A stretch of 64,000 nt of DNA from Spirochaetia bacterium UBA5763 (GTDB taxonomy: Bacteria > Spirochaetota > UBA4802 > UBA5550): positions 124,001-188,000 of the forward strand of contig DIEX01000030.1 in the NCBI GenBank assembly GCA_002418835.1, written 5' to 3'. This document shows, piece by piece, positions 18,734-27,548 of the stretch. The position numbers and the translations under genes were made by a program. The notes under the pieces are model-generated. The model made no database searches and was not told the origin of the DNA. It worked only from the letters and a program-made list of their open reading frames with translations. Numbering within the stretch: the stretch's first letter is position 1; each line of letters begins with the position of its first letter.

Positions 18734-19321
18734 TCAGCCTGCACACATGAGACTGGCTTCTAAGTTAGTTTTATCGCCGACAATATTCCATCCCTTTTTC
18801 AATTCAACGGGTGTCCCGTCAATTGTACCTTTTACATCGCTGTCAGAATAATAAATACTGAAAGGTAAACCGCCTCTACCTCTGGCTGTTTCTTCACGGC
18901 TTTTTGTAGTATTACTGTTTTCGAAATACATTATAAGAAACTGATAAACTTTTGCAGAACCGAAATCAAGCTCCGAAAAACCTGACTGCTGATTTAATCC
19001 CTCTTCGTCACCAAAAACAGGAGTTGAAGGGAGAGTTAAATCAAACTTCCCTTTTTTAACAGGAAGAGTCACACCTTTAAGGCCAGGTATAGTTACCGAG
19101 CCATCGTCTTCTACTTCACTGCCGCACCAGGTGATATGCAGTCCTTTAACCAGAACTGTATCTTTTGCAACCGGAGCGGCTTTATTTTCTTTCTTTTTCT
19201 TATCATCTTTACCTGTTATTTTATCTTTCGCTTTCTTTAAAAATTTTGGAGCGGTAGAGCCTGTTGATGCAAATGAAACAGCAAGAACTGTTATCATTAT
19301 GAAAATAATGCTTTTTTTCAT
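18734..19321 (-). CDS. Secreted protein, unknown function
   Basis: 195 residues with a signal peptide (SIIFIMITVLAVSFASTGSTA), then a lysine-rich linker (KFLKKAKDKITGKDDKKKKENK) and a globular part with WCGSEVEDDGSVTIPGLKGV and KKGWNIVGDKTNLEASLMCAG. Two cysteines could form a disulphide. AGAGGA lies before the ATG. No family recognised. The stop is about 150 bases from the ankyrin gene, with which it may share expression. Confidence 0.55.
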   Translation of the reverse strand: MKKSIIFIMITVLAVSFASTGSTAPKFLKKAKDKITGKDDKKKKENKAAPVAKDTVLVKGLHITWCGSEVEDDGSVTIPGLKGVTLPVKKGKFDLTLPSTPVFGDEEGLNQQSGFSELDFGSAKVYQFLIMYFENSNTTKSREETARGRGGLPFSIYYSDSDVKGTIDGTPVELKKGWNIVGDKTNLEASLMCAG

Positions 19322-19408
19322 ACACTTCCTCTTTAGTTTTTAGAATAATATCTTTAATAAATATAAACATCCGGTTCTTCCAATGTCAATTGATGTAATT
19401 ATGCGTTG

Positions 19409-19436
19409 CCTTAACTCTTCCTTAATTTTTCCTTAA
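19409..19436 (+). promoter_or_regulatory. Three direct CCTTAA boxes at 11-bp period
   Basis: CCTTAA occurs at 19409, 19420 and 19431, exactly 11 bases apart, ending 16 bases before the -35 hexamer of the response regulator promoter. Direct repeats at one helical turn are the usual target form of OmpR/PhoB-type regulators. The same boxes occur at 21896-21923 next to the kinase gene. Confidence 0.65.
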
Positions 19437-19452
19437 ATCAGTTAACTACTAT

Positions 19453-19481
19453 TTGACATATATATTGCTCTACTGTAATAA
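19453..19481 (+). promoter_or_regulatory. Sigma-70 promoter of the response regulator
   Basis: TTGACA (19453-19458), 17-base spacer, then TAATAA (19476-19481) directly preceded by TG. The -10 ends only nine bases before the ATG at 19491, so the transcript would have practically no leader. Confidence 0.65.
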
Positions 19482-19490
19482 ACAATATAT

Positions 19491-20174
19491 ATGGAAGATA
19501 AACCAACTATACTGATTGTTGATGATCAGGATCAGGATCGAGAATCGCTTACCAGAATCCTCAGGAAGGAGGGGTACCCCTATATTGAAGCAGATGCGGC
19601 ACTCCCCGCTATTGAAGCTGTCAAATCGCGTGAAATCGCACTTATACTTCTGGACCTCGGTCTCCCTGACATAAACGGCCGTTTTATTATTCCGCAGCTG
19701 CTTGAAGTAAAACCGGATCTCCACATAATTGTTGTTTCATCCACGCTTGACATGGCTGAGCGTCTGGAGTGTTTTAAACTGGGAGCTGAGGATTTTATAA
19801 CAAAGCCTTACCATGATGGAGAGACATTAGCACGGATTAAACGTTCTCTGCGCGATTATGAATCACACAAAACAAGTCAGATTCATTGCGGGAATCTGTT
19901 GCTTGACCGGAATACGCGCCAGATATTCTGTAACGGCAAATCACTTGATGTCAGCGGAAAGGCATTTGATATAATCTGCCTGCTTGCTATGAATCCGGGG
20001 CAAGTATACAGCAGGGAAAAAATCGGGCAGATTATATGGAAGGGTTCTTATGTTACTGACAATTCCATCTGGGTAAACATGAACAGGGTAAAAAAGATTC
20101 TCAAAGAATCAGGGATTGACGCAGGGAAGATTGAAAACCATCGAGGTACCGGATACTGCTATACTCCCGATTGA
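19491..20174 (+). CDS. OmpR/PhoB-family response regulator
   Basis: 227 residues. The receiver domain (1-120) has the acidic pair D11-D12, the phospho-acceptor D55 in LILLDLGLPD and the lysine in FITKPYH. The C-terminal winged helix (about 130-227) contains LDRNTRQIFCNGKSLDVSGKAFDIICLLAMNPGQVYSREKIGQIIW and ends NHRGTGYCY, typical of OmpR-type DNA binding. There is no ribosome site before the ATG, which is just downstream of a strong promoter, so translation is probably leaderless. The last 16 bases overlap the convergent kinase gene. CCTTAA boxes upstream suggest autoregulation. Confidence 0.88.
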   Translation: MEDKPTILIVDDQDQDRESLTRILRKEGYPYIEADAALPAIEAVKSREIALILLDLGLPDINGRFIIPQLLEVKPDLHIIVVSSTLDMAERLECFKLGAEDFITKPYHDGETLARIKRSLRDYESHKTSQIHCGNLLLDRNTRQIFCNGKSLDVSGKAFDIICLLAMNPGQVYSREKIGQIIWKGSYVTDNSIWVNMNRVKKILKESGIDAGKIENHRGTGYCYTPD

Positions 20175-21853
20175 GCTGTCTTAAGCTCGAGCTCCCAAAG
20201 GGCTCCGCAAACCTCACCACTGCCCTGCGACAGTGTCAGCCTGACATTACATGCGTCAGCAAGCTGCTTTACAATGTAGAGGCCAAGCCCTGTAGAGCGC
20301 TCCCCTCCACTGGGTTTCGCACTGAGTTTTTTAAACTTGGAATAGAGTTCTCCTCTATCTTCCGGAATAAATCCAGGACCGGAATCGCTTACAGTTATAA
20401 AAAGAGAATCCCCTTCAACCCGGGCATTCAACCTGACCTCACCGCCTGGCGGAGCATATTTTATGGCATTCGAAACAAGGTTTGCCAGGATCTGGTACAC
20501 CATCTCCTCATCATTATTTATCATACAGCCAACTGCCGGGGAGCTCAGGAATTTTTGTCCCTTCCCCTCTGATAACGGTTTAAAATTACCTGTCAGTTTT
20601 TCCCACTGCCATGCAAAATCGTAAGGCTTTGAGATAATCAGCTCTTTGCTGTTTTCAACTCTCGCTGCGTTAACTGAATTCTGTATCATGAGGGACATTT
20701 CACAGAGACGTAAATATATATCAGTTGAAACTCTGTCCGGTATACCTGTTAAACTTTTCTGTAAAACGAGAATTTCATTCGAGAAACCGTGTGTAATTAT
20801 AAAGAGCAGATCTTCAAACTTGGATTTCACAGTCTCAATTTTCATTGCAAAAAATTTTAACCGTTGAGAAAAAGATATCATAGTTATCAGCACTCCGCCA
20901 ATAAAGAGAGTAAATAAAGTAAATAAAACAATAATATCATTCCGCAGTCTGGACTTTTCTTTCTGTAACTGAATATGTCTATCCATGACCGATAGAATTG
21001 ATATTGAGCCATTGAACAGGGAAGTTCTCTTGTAGAATAATTTTCTGTTATCCTTTTCAATACGGCCATAGTCACGTGCCTGTGCCAAAATTCCCGTGAT
21101 TAGCGGATCACCTTTATTACTGCTGCTTTTTTTAACACTGGAATCTTCGAAACTGTAGGTCTGTATGCCTTCACCGATCTCCATGCGCGAAATATCGATT
21201 ATAGTATTCGCTTTACCATCAAGAATGATAACACGTTCACCCCGGTTTATTATATGCTCCAGTTGTTCTCTAAGCCGATCCAGCTGAATCTGTGCTGCAA
21301 TACTCCCGATAGAACGACCGCTCCTGTCCCGTATTAACCTGTCAATATACAACTGGTAATTATTTGCCGGATGTTCTGCATAAAGTGTAAATACCCAGTC
21401 AGATTTTTTTTCTGCTCTCCAGAGATCAAAAAACCATTTATCCCGGGAAAGTGCGGGATTGATAATAATTGGTTCATCCGACCAGTAATCCCAGACAATT
21501 TTTCTATCCCTGTCTGAAATTCCTATTGAGTTCACTTCAAGTTCCGCAGCCCATGTTTTCATCTGTGACTTAATCCACCGGTGGTCCGATACTGCTTTCT
21601 GCATGATTCTCCGCCAGTCAAGACTTTCAGAGAGCAGCGAGAGCCCTTTAACAGAGGGATTAAAAAAAAGATTAATTTTATGATCTATAATCTCTGTCAT
21701 TTTAGGGAAGGTGCTTTCTTCAAATTGTCTCTCTAAACGGATAACCGCAGAGAAATAAGACACTATAAGAAAGACCAGATATATAAAAAAGCAGGAACAT
21801 CCGAGGAGAACGATAAATCTTGCTGATTTGATGATCTGTTCTATATTACGCAT
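20159..21853 (-). CDS. Membrane sensor histidine kinase
   Basis: 564 residues. Membrane helices at about 12-33 and 300-325 bound a periplasmic sensor part. The cytoplasmic part has a weakly conserved H-box (FIITHGFSNEI near residue 355, instead of SHELRTP), then the ATP domain with N-box NLVSNAIKYAPPGG, G1 DSGPGF and G2 STGLGLYIVKQLAD. It is the natural partner of the response regulator, although the two are convergent with a 16-base overlap. No ribosome site precedes the ATG; a promoter ends six bases before it. The first 'TTAAGG' box lies across the start itself. Confidence 0.85.
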   Translation of the reverse strand: MRNIEQIIKSARFIVLLGCSCFFIYLVFLIVSYFSAVIRLERQFEESTFPKMTEIIDHKINLFFNPSVKGLSLLSESLDWRRIMQKAVSDHRWIKSQMKTWAAELEVNSIGISDRDRKIVWDYWSDEPIIINPALSRDKWFFDLWRAEKKSDWVFTLYAEHPANNYQLYIDRLIRDRSGRSIGSIAAQIQLDRLREQLEHIINRGERVIILDGKANTIIDISRMEIGEGIQTYSFEDSSVKKSSSNKGDPLITGILAQARDYGRIEKDNRKLFYKRTSLFNGSISILSVMDRHIQLQKEKSRLRNDIIVLFTLFTLFIGGVLITMISFSQRLKFFAMKIETVKSKFEDLLFIITHGFSNEILVLQKSLTGIPDRVSTDIYLRLCEMSLMIQNSVNAARVENSKELIISKPYDFAWQWEKLTGNFKPLSEGKGQKFLSSPAVGCMINNDEEMVYQILANLVSNAIKYAPPGGEVRLNARVEGDSLFITVSDSGPGFIPEDRGELYSKFKKLSAKPSGGERSTGLGLYIVKQLADACNVRLTLSQGSGEVCGALWELELKTAQSGV

Positions 21854-21859
21854 TAAGGA

Positions 21860-21888
21860 TAGATAGTAATTTCCAATCCCGTTGTCAA
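21860..21888 (-). promoter_or_regulatory. Sigma-70 promoter of the sensor kinase
   Basis: On the minus strand TTGACA (21888-21883), 17-base spacer and TATCTA (21865-21860). The -10 ends six bases before the kinase ATG, giving another leaderless transcript. The CCTTAA boxes lie seven bases upstream of the -35. Confidence 0.55.
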
Positions 21889-21895
21889 TATCGAA

Positions 21896-21923
21896 TTAAG
21901 TAAAAATTAAGGAAAAGTTAAGG
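21896..21923 (-). promoter_or_regulatory. Three direct CCTTAA-type boxes at 11-bp period
   Basis: On the plus strand TTAAGT, TTAAGG and TTAAGG start at 21896, 21907 and 21918. Read on the minus strand they are CCTTAA, CCTTAA, ACTTAA pointing to the kinase promoter, in the same sense as the boxes before the response regulator. They also lie 20 bases upstream of TTGACC at 21944, a possible -35 for the secreted protein at 21999. Confidence 0.65.
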
Positions 21924-21998
21924 ATACCATGCCGGTAATTTTGTTGACCCTTCCCCTTTCTGAAATTAATTTCTTTATAAATATATGAGGAGGCTTAC

Positions 21999-22967
21999 AT
22001 GAAAAGATACCTGATTACTCTGGCTGCTTTTTTAGCTATTGTTTCACCCTTATCTGCTCAAATGGTAACAAATAATAAAGTTCTGGCATGGTCAACAAGT
22101 GCGGGACAAAACGGAACAATGAAAATTGTTGCGGTCAACGGACAGTATTTTGAAGCTCAACAGACTAATGAAAAGAATAAAGCTGCCGGTGTTGTTAAAC
22201 TCTACGGCGCGACTCTTGACGGCGGGAAAAAGATTGTTTTAATAAACATCGGACAGTGGAAAGAGACCTGGGAAGGAACTGTTTCAGGCTCTGAAATTAA
22301 TGGAAACTTAGTAGCAGGTTCTGCTAAATATACCTTCAAAATAACTGAGCCTGTTGTTGCAGTTGCTGCAGTTGCTGGAGTAAATCCATTTGTTAACGGT
22401 TCAACACTTACATGGAATACAAGCGCCGGGCAGAATGGTACAATAAAAGTAACAGCTGTTAACGGTGCGAAATTTAATCTCGACCAGATAAATTTCAACA
22501 ACAGAGGTGCCGGTACTACTAAACTCGACGGCGAAGTAAAAGACGGTAAAGTTTTCATCTATAACAGACAGTGGAATGAAACATGGGTTGGTACTTTGAG
22601 CGGCGATAAAATAGCCGGTAAGATAAACAACGTGTATGATTTCACTATCAATATGACAGCTCAGACTGCAGTATCAACTGTTGCTTCAACTGCTCCATTT
22701 ATAAATGGTAAAACCCTGAAATGGAATACAAGTGCAGGTCAGACAGGTACAATAACTGTAACATCTGTATCCGGTACAAAATTTAATCTTGATCAGGTTA
22801 ACTTCAACAATAGAGCTGCAGGTACAACAAAACTCGACGGTGAAGTTAAGGATGGAAAAGTTTACATTTACAACAGACAGTGGAATGAGACCTGGGTTGG
22901 AACTAATAACAACGGTAAAGTAACCGGTAAAATAAACAATAGATATGATTTTACTGTAACTGAATAA
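21999..22967 (+). CDS. Secreted protein of three tandem repeats
   Basis: 322 residues. A signal peptide (YLITLAAFLAIVSPLSA) is followed by three repeats of about 90-100 residues, each with the scheme L-W-(N/S)TSAGQ-GT--V--V-G--F---Q-N-N-(R/K)AAG--KL-G---DG-K--I---QW-ETW-GT--G----G. Repeats 2 and 3 are almost the same also at DNA level, so they arose by recent duplication. The all-beta pattern ending in QWNETWVGT suggests a small barrel or lectin-like fold; I do not recognise the family. GGAGG precedes the ATG. Its promoter shares the CCTTAA boxes, so the two-component system may control it. Confidence 0.7.
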   Translation: MKRYLITLAAFLAIVSPLSAQMVTNNKVLAWSTSAGQNGTMKIVAVNGQYFEAQQTNEKNKAAGVVKLYGATLDGGKKIVLINIGQWKETWEGTVSGSEINGNLVAGSAKYTFKITEPVVAVAAVAGVNPFVNGSTLTWNTSAGQNGTIKVTAVNGAKFNLDQINFNNRGAGTTKLDGEVKDGKVFIYNRQWNETWVGTLSGDKIAGKINNVYDFTINMTAQTAVSTVASTAPFINGKTLKWNTSAGQTGTITVTSVSGTKFNLDQVNFNNRAAGTTKLDGEVKDGKVYIYNRQWNETWVGTNNNGKVTGKINNRYDFTVTE

Positions 22968-22993
22968 ATTCATATTTACAAAAAATTACAAGG

Positions 22994-23022
22994 CCCCGCA
23001 ATAAGCATCTGCGGGGTTTTTT
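22994..23022 (+). terminator. Rho-independent terminator
   Basis: CCCCGCA and TGCGGGG arms around a 9-base loop, followed by TTTTTT; 27 bases downstream of the repeat protein gene. Confidence 0.85.
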
Positions 23023-23110
23023 ATTATTAATGGTCTAAAAAAAGTTTGCATCGATAAGATTAATAATTATAAAACTATAATACAACAGATTCCTGCAGGA
23101 GTAACCATAC

Positions 23111-24307
23111 ATGAGAAAGACGGTTATCACCGCTATTTGCCTTTTTATCTCACTCGTTATTACCGGTAATTATATTCATGCCGAATCCTCGCTGCCGGAG
23201 TCCGGCAGATCATATATCGTCGATGATCAGAAAACAAAGACAGGCGATGCTGATGAAATGACTGCGGAGGTTGCATCAAATAGTGAGAGCCTCACCCTTC
23301 TTTTTATGGGTGATATTATGGGCCATACCGGACAGATACGTTCAGCTTTGCAGCCCGACAAAACAACATACGATTACACATCGTGTTTCGATTATATCCG
23401 CACTTATATTTCATCTGCCAATCTGGCCATCGCTAACCTGGAAGTGACCTTAGCCGGGCCGCCATACACAGGTTATCCGCGATTCAGTTCTCCGGATTCA
23501 CTGGCCGCAGCCTGTAAAGATGCAGGAATTGATGTGCTGGTTACTGCAAACAACCATTCTGTTGACCGCGGGAAAAACGGGATTGAACGGACAATCAAGA
23601 CCCTTGATAAATTAAGTATTCTGCATACCGGAACATTTTTATCATACTCAGACAAGAAGAAGAAATCCCCGCTTGTTATTGAAAAAAACGGCTTCAGAAT
23701 TGCCCTGATTAACTACACAGAAGAAACAAACGGGATACCGGTACCTGCGCCATATCATGTCAACATTATCAGAAAAGACAGACTCAAAGCTGATATTGCT
23801 GAAGCTAAAAAGAACAATCCTGATGTTGTAATCCTGTTTTTACATTGGGGTATTGAGAAACAGAACGAACCTAACACAGAACAGCTGGCATTAACAGATA
23901 TCTGTTTCAATGCCGGAGCAGACATTATTATCGGTTCGCACCCTCATGTATTACAAAAAAGCATATGGGAAAACCAGTCCGGGAAAAACAGGTTTGTGGC
24001 TTATTCTCTTGGTAACTTTATTGCAAATCAGAAAGCACCGAAGACAGACGGAGGCCAGATGATTCAGCTTACACTGACTAAGGATAATGGTATTACAACT
24101 GTTTCAAAAGCAGACTATATGCTCACCTGGATTTATGCTCCCGAAATTAACAGCCAAAAAAAGTTTTATATCCTGCCATGCAAAGACTATGAAAACCGAC
24201 CCGATTTCTTTGCCTCCCCGGAATATTATAACCGGATGAAAAATTATATTGAAGAATCGAGGAAACTGCTGGATACCCGAAATGAAAATGTTGAGGAGAT
24301 AAAATAA
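23111..24307 (+). CDS. CapA family metallophosphatase-like protein
   Basis: 398 residues with an N-terminal signal peptide. The PGA_cap/CapA domain runs from about 60 to 330: LLFMGDIMGHTG (first metal ligands), LAIANLEVTLAGPPYTGYPRF, DVLVTANNHSVDRGKNGIERTI, VVILFLHWGIEKQ and DIIIGSHPHVLQ with YSLGNFIANQ. This is the full set of motifs of the calcineurin-like CapA fold, present in capsule (poly-gamma-glutamate) loci but also in many lone genes of unknown function. It stands alone with a terminator, so capsule synthesis cannot be claimed. Confidence 0.85.
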   Translation: MRKTVITAICLFISLVITGNYIHAESSLPESGRSYIVDDQKTKTGDADEMTAEVASNSESLTLLFMGDIMGHTGQIRSALQPDKTTYDYTSCFDYIRTYISSANLAIANLEVTLAGPPYTGYPRFSSPDSLAAACKDAGIDVLVTANNHSVDRGKNGIERTIKTLDKLSILHTGTFLSYSDKKKKSPLVIEKNGFRIALINYTEETNGIPVPAPYHVNIIRKDRLKADIAEAKKNNPDVVILFLHWGIEKQNEPNTEQLALTDICFNAGADIIIGSHPHVLQKSIWENQSGKNRFVAYSLGNFIANQKAPKTDGGQMIQLTLTKDNGITTVSKADYMLTWIYAPEINSQKKFYILPCKDYENRPDFFASPEYYNRMKNYIEESRKLLDTRNENVEEIK

Positions 24308-24343
24308 TCTGCAAGTGCAGTTTCTCCTCCCCCGTAAATAAAA

Positions 24344-24366
24344 AAGCCACCCTTCCGGATGGCTTC
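24344..24366. terminator. Terminator between convergent genes
   Basis: AAGCCACCC and GGATGGCTT arms (one G-U type pair), loop TTCC, with A-rich sequence before and AACTTAC after. It lies between the CapA-like gene and the facing CoA-transferase gene. Confidence 0.6.
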
Positions 24367-24389
24367 AACTTACATCAATATATTTTTTT

Positions 24390-25799
24390 TTACTGCTTAT
24401 TTGATCTTCTCCATACCCCCATTCTGTCAGCCTCTTTAATGAGGTCATCCCTGAAATCGGGGTTTGCTATGCTTATAAGCTGCTCCGCCCTCTGCCATAC
24501 CGGGCGTCCACCCATCTGCACAACGCCGTACTCTGTCACAACATAATCAACAAGCTGACGTGCAATTGTAACAACAGTATGAGGCTCAAAGCCGGGGACT
24601 ATGCGCGACTTTTTATTCCCGTTCCTGTCTGTATGAGTTGACTCAATGCAGATAAAACTCTTCCCCCCCTTTGAAAGCTGCGAGAAGTAAACAAAGTCAG
24701 TCATGCCGCCGTTACCTGAGATCTGCTTCGGAACTCCACCAGCTACGCTGCTCTCGGCATTCACCTGACAGAGAAGGTCAACTTCGATAGCGCTGTTTAT
24801 GCTTATGAAGTTGTCAAGTTCCATTATCTTCTTCGGATCATTGGTGTAGTCAACCGGATATGACGCCACTGCCGGGTTCTCCTTCATGAATTCATGGAGC
24901 TTCGGGCTCCCTACCGCAAATGTAAAAACCGACCTGTGCCTGTCGATGTTCTTCTTCGCATTTGTCAGGTTCCCTGCCTCATACATGTTCAGGTATGTAT
25001 CAACAAACATCTCAGTGTGACAGCCCAAATCTTTGAGATCAGAGTCAGCGACCATCTGCCCTATTGCAGTGGGTAGTCCCCCTATACCAAGCTGCACGCA
25101 ATCCCCGTCTTTAAGATATGGCATTATGTTGGCCGCGATTCTTTTTTCAATTTCATTCGGCTGATCCGGTTCCGGTTCGAAGAGAGGAGTGTTTGCCTCA
25201 TCCTGAACAATAACGTGTACGCGGGAGATATGTACCGACTCCTCCGCTCCGCCGAATACAACAGGGATGTTATTATTAACTTCAAGTATCACCAGGTCAG
25301 CAACTTCAATGGCGGCATTATGGAAGGAATTATGAAGCCCGTAATTAAAATAGCCCTGGGCATTCATGGGTCCTGTTCTTATAACAAAGACATGCTTTGT
25401 ATCCCTTGCCTTATCGGGCTCATTGTAATAGAAAGATCTTACATTGAAATCACGGCCCGGTATATCCCTCATCCAGTTTGTTGTGTACCTGTACACAACC
25501 GGATTATAGAAAGGTTTTGTGCCGGGTATACATTGTATCATCCTTGTGAGCTTGCTCCAGTGCCAGTCATGAAAAATAAAACTGTCAGGATACTTACATG
25601 TCTCTGCAAGAGGGGGGAGGCTGACGCTGAAGAAGATCCCCACATCTCTCAGCTCCTCGTGACGCGCAGCAAGAGCCTGCTCGAAAGCAACGGGCCTCCC
25701 GTTAAACTGCGCACACTCAATTGCATCACCTGAATTAATCATTTTTGCCGCTTCCGCGGGAGTTTTCAGTTTCTTTTTATAATCTCCCGTAAAACTCAT
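24390..25799 (-). CDS. Acetyl-CoA hydrolase/transferase family CoA-transferase
   Basis: 469 residues. The N-terminal domain opens KTPAEAAKMINSGDAIECAQFNGRPVAFEQAL. The C-terminal domain has INSAIEVDLLCQVNAESSVAGGVPKQISGNGGMTDFV and a late TEYGVVQMGGRPVWQRAEQLISIANPDFRDDLIKEA, all typical of the family that includes 4-hydroxybutyrate and butyryl-CoA:acetate CoA-transferases. The catalytic glutamate is the E of QVNAES. It would move CoA between short acyl acids in the cytoplasm, fitting the acetate and OFA transporters elsewhere in the window. CGGAGG lies upstream of the ATG. The exact substrate is open. Confidence 0.82.
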   Translation of the reverse strand: MSFTGDYKKKLKTPAEAAKMINSGDAIECAQFNGRPVAFEQALAARHEELRDVGIFFSVSLPPLAETCKYPDSFIFHDWHWSKLTRMIQCIPGTKPFYNPVVYRYTTNWMRDIPGRDFNVRSFYYNEPDKARDTKHVFVIRTGPMNAQGYFNYGLHNSFHNAAIEVADLVILEVNNNIPVVFGGAEESVHISRVHVIVQDEANTPLFEPEPDQPNEIEKRIAANIMPYLKDGDCVQLGIGGLPTAIGQMVADSDLKDLGCHTEMFVDTYLNMYEAGNLTNAKKNIDRHRSVFTFAVGSPKLHEFMKENPAVASYPVDYTNDPKKIMELDNFISINSAIEVDLLCQVNAESSVAGGVPKQISGNGGMTDFVYFSQLSKGGKSFICIESTHTDRNGNKKSRIVPGFEPHTVVTIARQLVDYVVTEYGVVQMGGRPVWQRAEQLISIANPDFRDDLIKEADRMGVWRRSNKQ

Positions 25800-26255
25800 A
25801 CAAACCTCCGGTTTTTTATTTATTTCAGCTAATCCGGGAATAACTGCCTGTTGCTCATCACAGTTTTTCCTATCCTAATCCCTGAAAGCTGTTTATATGA
25901 AAATTTTTGCACTGCAACTTACTCAATAATACATTCTACGATAATCGATTATAGTTTTCAATTACTTTTTAAATAAAAACCGGCCGGAAGGTGAAATTTA
26001 CTATGAAAAGAACCCTATTTTTATGGGAAAAAAGTTAAACAGCGGGTTAAAAAGAGTAATCCGTCATGAAAAGCACAATCTTATGATAACTTACTGACAG
26101 AGAAAAACCTCTGTTTTAGAAAAGATATCTTAACATTTAAAAATTGCAGTATGTTTCCGGAATTTTTTTATTGTAAATTTTATGCTTAAACTAATCCTTG
26201 ATCAACTTTTTTCAGGGAAAATAGCGGGATAACTGTTTATCGCAGGGAGGATTCT
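25800..26255. other. Intergenic region without recognisable content
   Basis: 456 bases between the divergent CoA-transferase and alaA genes. It is AT-rich, with one GC patch (CCGGCCGGAAGG) near 25980. I see no gene, repeat or riboswitch. It must hold promoters for both genes, but none is near consensus. Confidence 0.4.
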
Positions 26256-27473
26256 GTGAACGAGATAAAGAAATCGAACAAACTTGACAATGTATTTTAT
26301 GATATTCGCGGGCCTATAGTGCAGGAGGCTGCAAAGCTTGAACGTGAAGGTCATACAATAATTAAACTTAACACAGGAAACCCCTCCGCCTTCGGACTCT
26401 ATGCGCCGGATGAAATAATTCAGGATGTAATAATGAACCTCCGCCACGCGGAGGCTTATGGCGATTCTAAGGGGCTTTTTGCCGCACGTAAAGCCATTAT
26501 GCAGGACTGCCAGTTGAAGGGGATAAGAGGTGTCTGCATTGATGATATAATTATAGGTAACGGTGTCAGTGAACTCATTGTCATGTGCATGCAGGGGCTC
26601 CTGAACAATGGTGATGAAATACTTGTACCGATGCCCGATTACCCGCTCTGGACAGGTGCTGCAAATCTCGCAGGGGGAAAAGCCGTACACTACCTCTGTG
26701 ATGAGGAGAGCCTCTGGTATCCGGACATTGAAGATATTGAGAGCAAAATCACCGCGAAAACACGGGCTATCGTAATGATCAACCCGAACAATCCTACCGG
26801 AGCTGTGTATCCGAAAGAGATTGTTGAGAAGATTGTCGCCATCGCTGTTAAGAATCAGCTTGTTCTCTTTGCAGATGAAATATATGACAGGGTCATGTAT
26901 GACGATATAAAGCATACACCGGCCGCTTCACTTACAGATGAGACTCTCATCATAACAATGAACGGCCTTTCCAAATCACACAGGTTATGCGGATTCCGCG
27001 TGGGCTGGATGGTGATAAGCGGCAGGAAAAAATCCGCTGCTGATTTTATCGAAGGGCTTGGAATACTGGCGTCGATGAGGCTCTGTTCCAACATGCCCGC
27101 GCAGTACGCTATCCAGACAGCTATTGGCGGCTACCAGAGCATATACGACCTCACTGCTCCCGGCGGGAGGCTCTACGAACAGAGAAATTTTTCCTACGAG
27201 CTGTTTAATTCAATTCCGGGTATATCCTGCGTTAAGCCTATGGGGGGGATGTATCTTTTCCCTAAAATTGACACAAAAAAGATACCGGTTTATGACGACG
27301 CTAAGTTCGTTCTGGATTTCCTGAAACAGAAAAAGGTGATGCTTGTGCAGGGTACGGGATTCAACTGGCCGCAGCCGGATCATTTCCGCGTAGTGTTCCT
27401 CCCGGCAATAGATGAGATGAAACTTGTGGCACAGCGTTTCGCTGAATTTGTGGATGGATATTCGCAGGAGTAA
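26256..27473 (+). CDS. alaA: Glutamate-pyruvate aminotransferase AlaA
   Basis: 405 residues, the same length as the E. coli enzyme and recognisably the same along the whole chain: KLDNVFYDIRGPIVQEAAKLE, GNGVSELIVMCMQGLL, PDYPLWTGAANLAGGKAVHYLCDE, INPNNPTGAVYPKE, FADEIYDRVMYDD, NGLSKSHRLCGFRVGWM. The lysine in GLSKSHR holds PLP. It makes alanine from pyruvate and glutamate in the cytoplasm. The start is GTG, with GGGAGG at good spacing. Monocistronic. Confidence 0.92.
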   Translation: MNEIKKSNKLDNVFYDIRGPIVQEAAKLEREGHTIIKLNTGNPSAFGLYAPDEIIQDVIMNLRHAEAYGDSKGLFAARKAIMQDCQLKGIRGVCIDDIIIGNGVSELIVMCMQGLLNNGDEILVPMPDYPLWTGAANLAGGKAVHYLCDEESLWYPDIEDIESKITAKTRAIVMINPNNPTGAVYPKEIVEKIVAIAVKNQLVLFADEIYDRVMYDDIKHTPAASLTDETLIITMNGLSKSHRLCGFRVGWMVISGRKKSAADFIEGLGILASMRLCSNMPAQYAIQTAIGGYQSIYDLTAPGGRLYEQRNFSYELFNSIPGISCVKPMGGMYLFPKIDTKKIPVYDDAKFVLDFLKQKKVMLVQGTGFNWPQPDHFRVVFLPAIDEMKLVAQRFAEFVDGYSQE

Positions 27474-27548
27474 AAAAAGTCGTATATGAAAGTGTTTCCG
27501 GAATAAAAGAGTCATATCTCGGGATGTTTAACTGTTGCGCTTGCCAGT

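Noticed and set aside
23111..24307. Capsule (poly-gamma-glutamate) locus
   Set aside because: Only the CapA-like gene is present; no capB or capC genes nearby.
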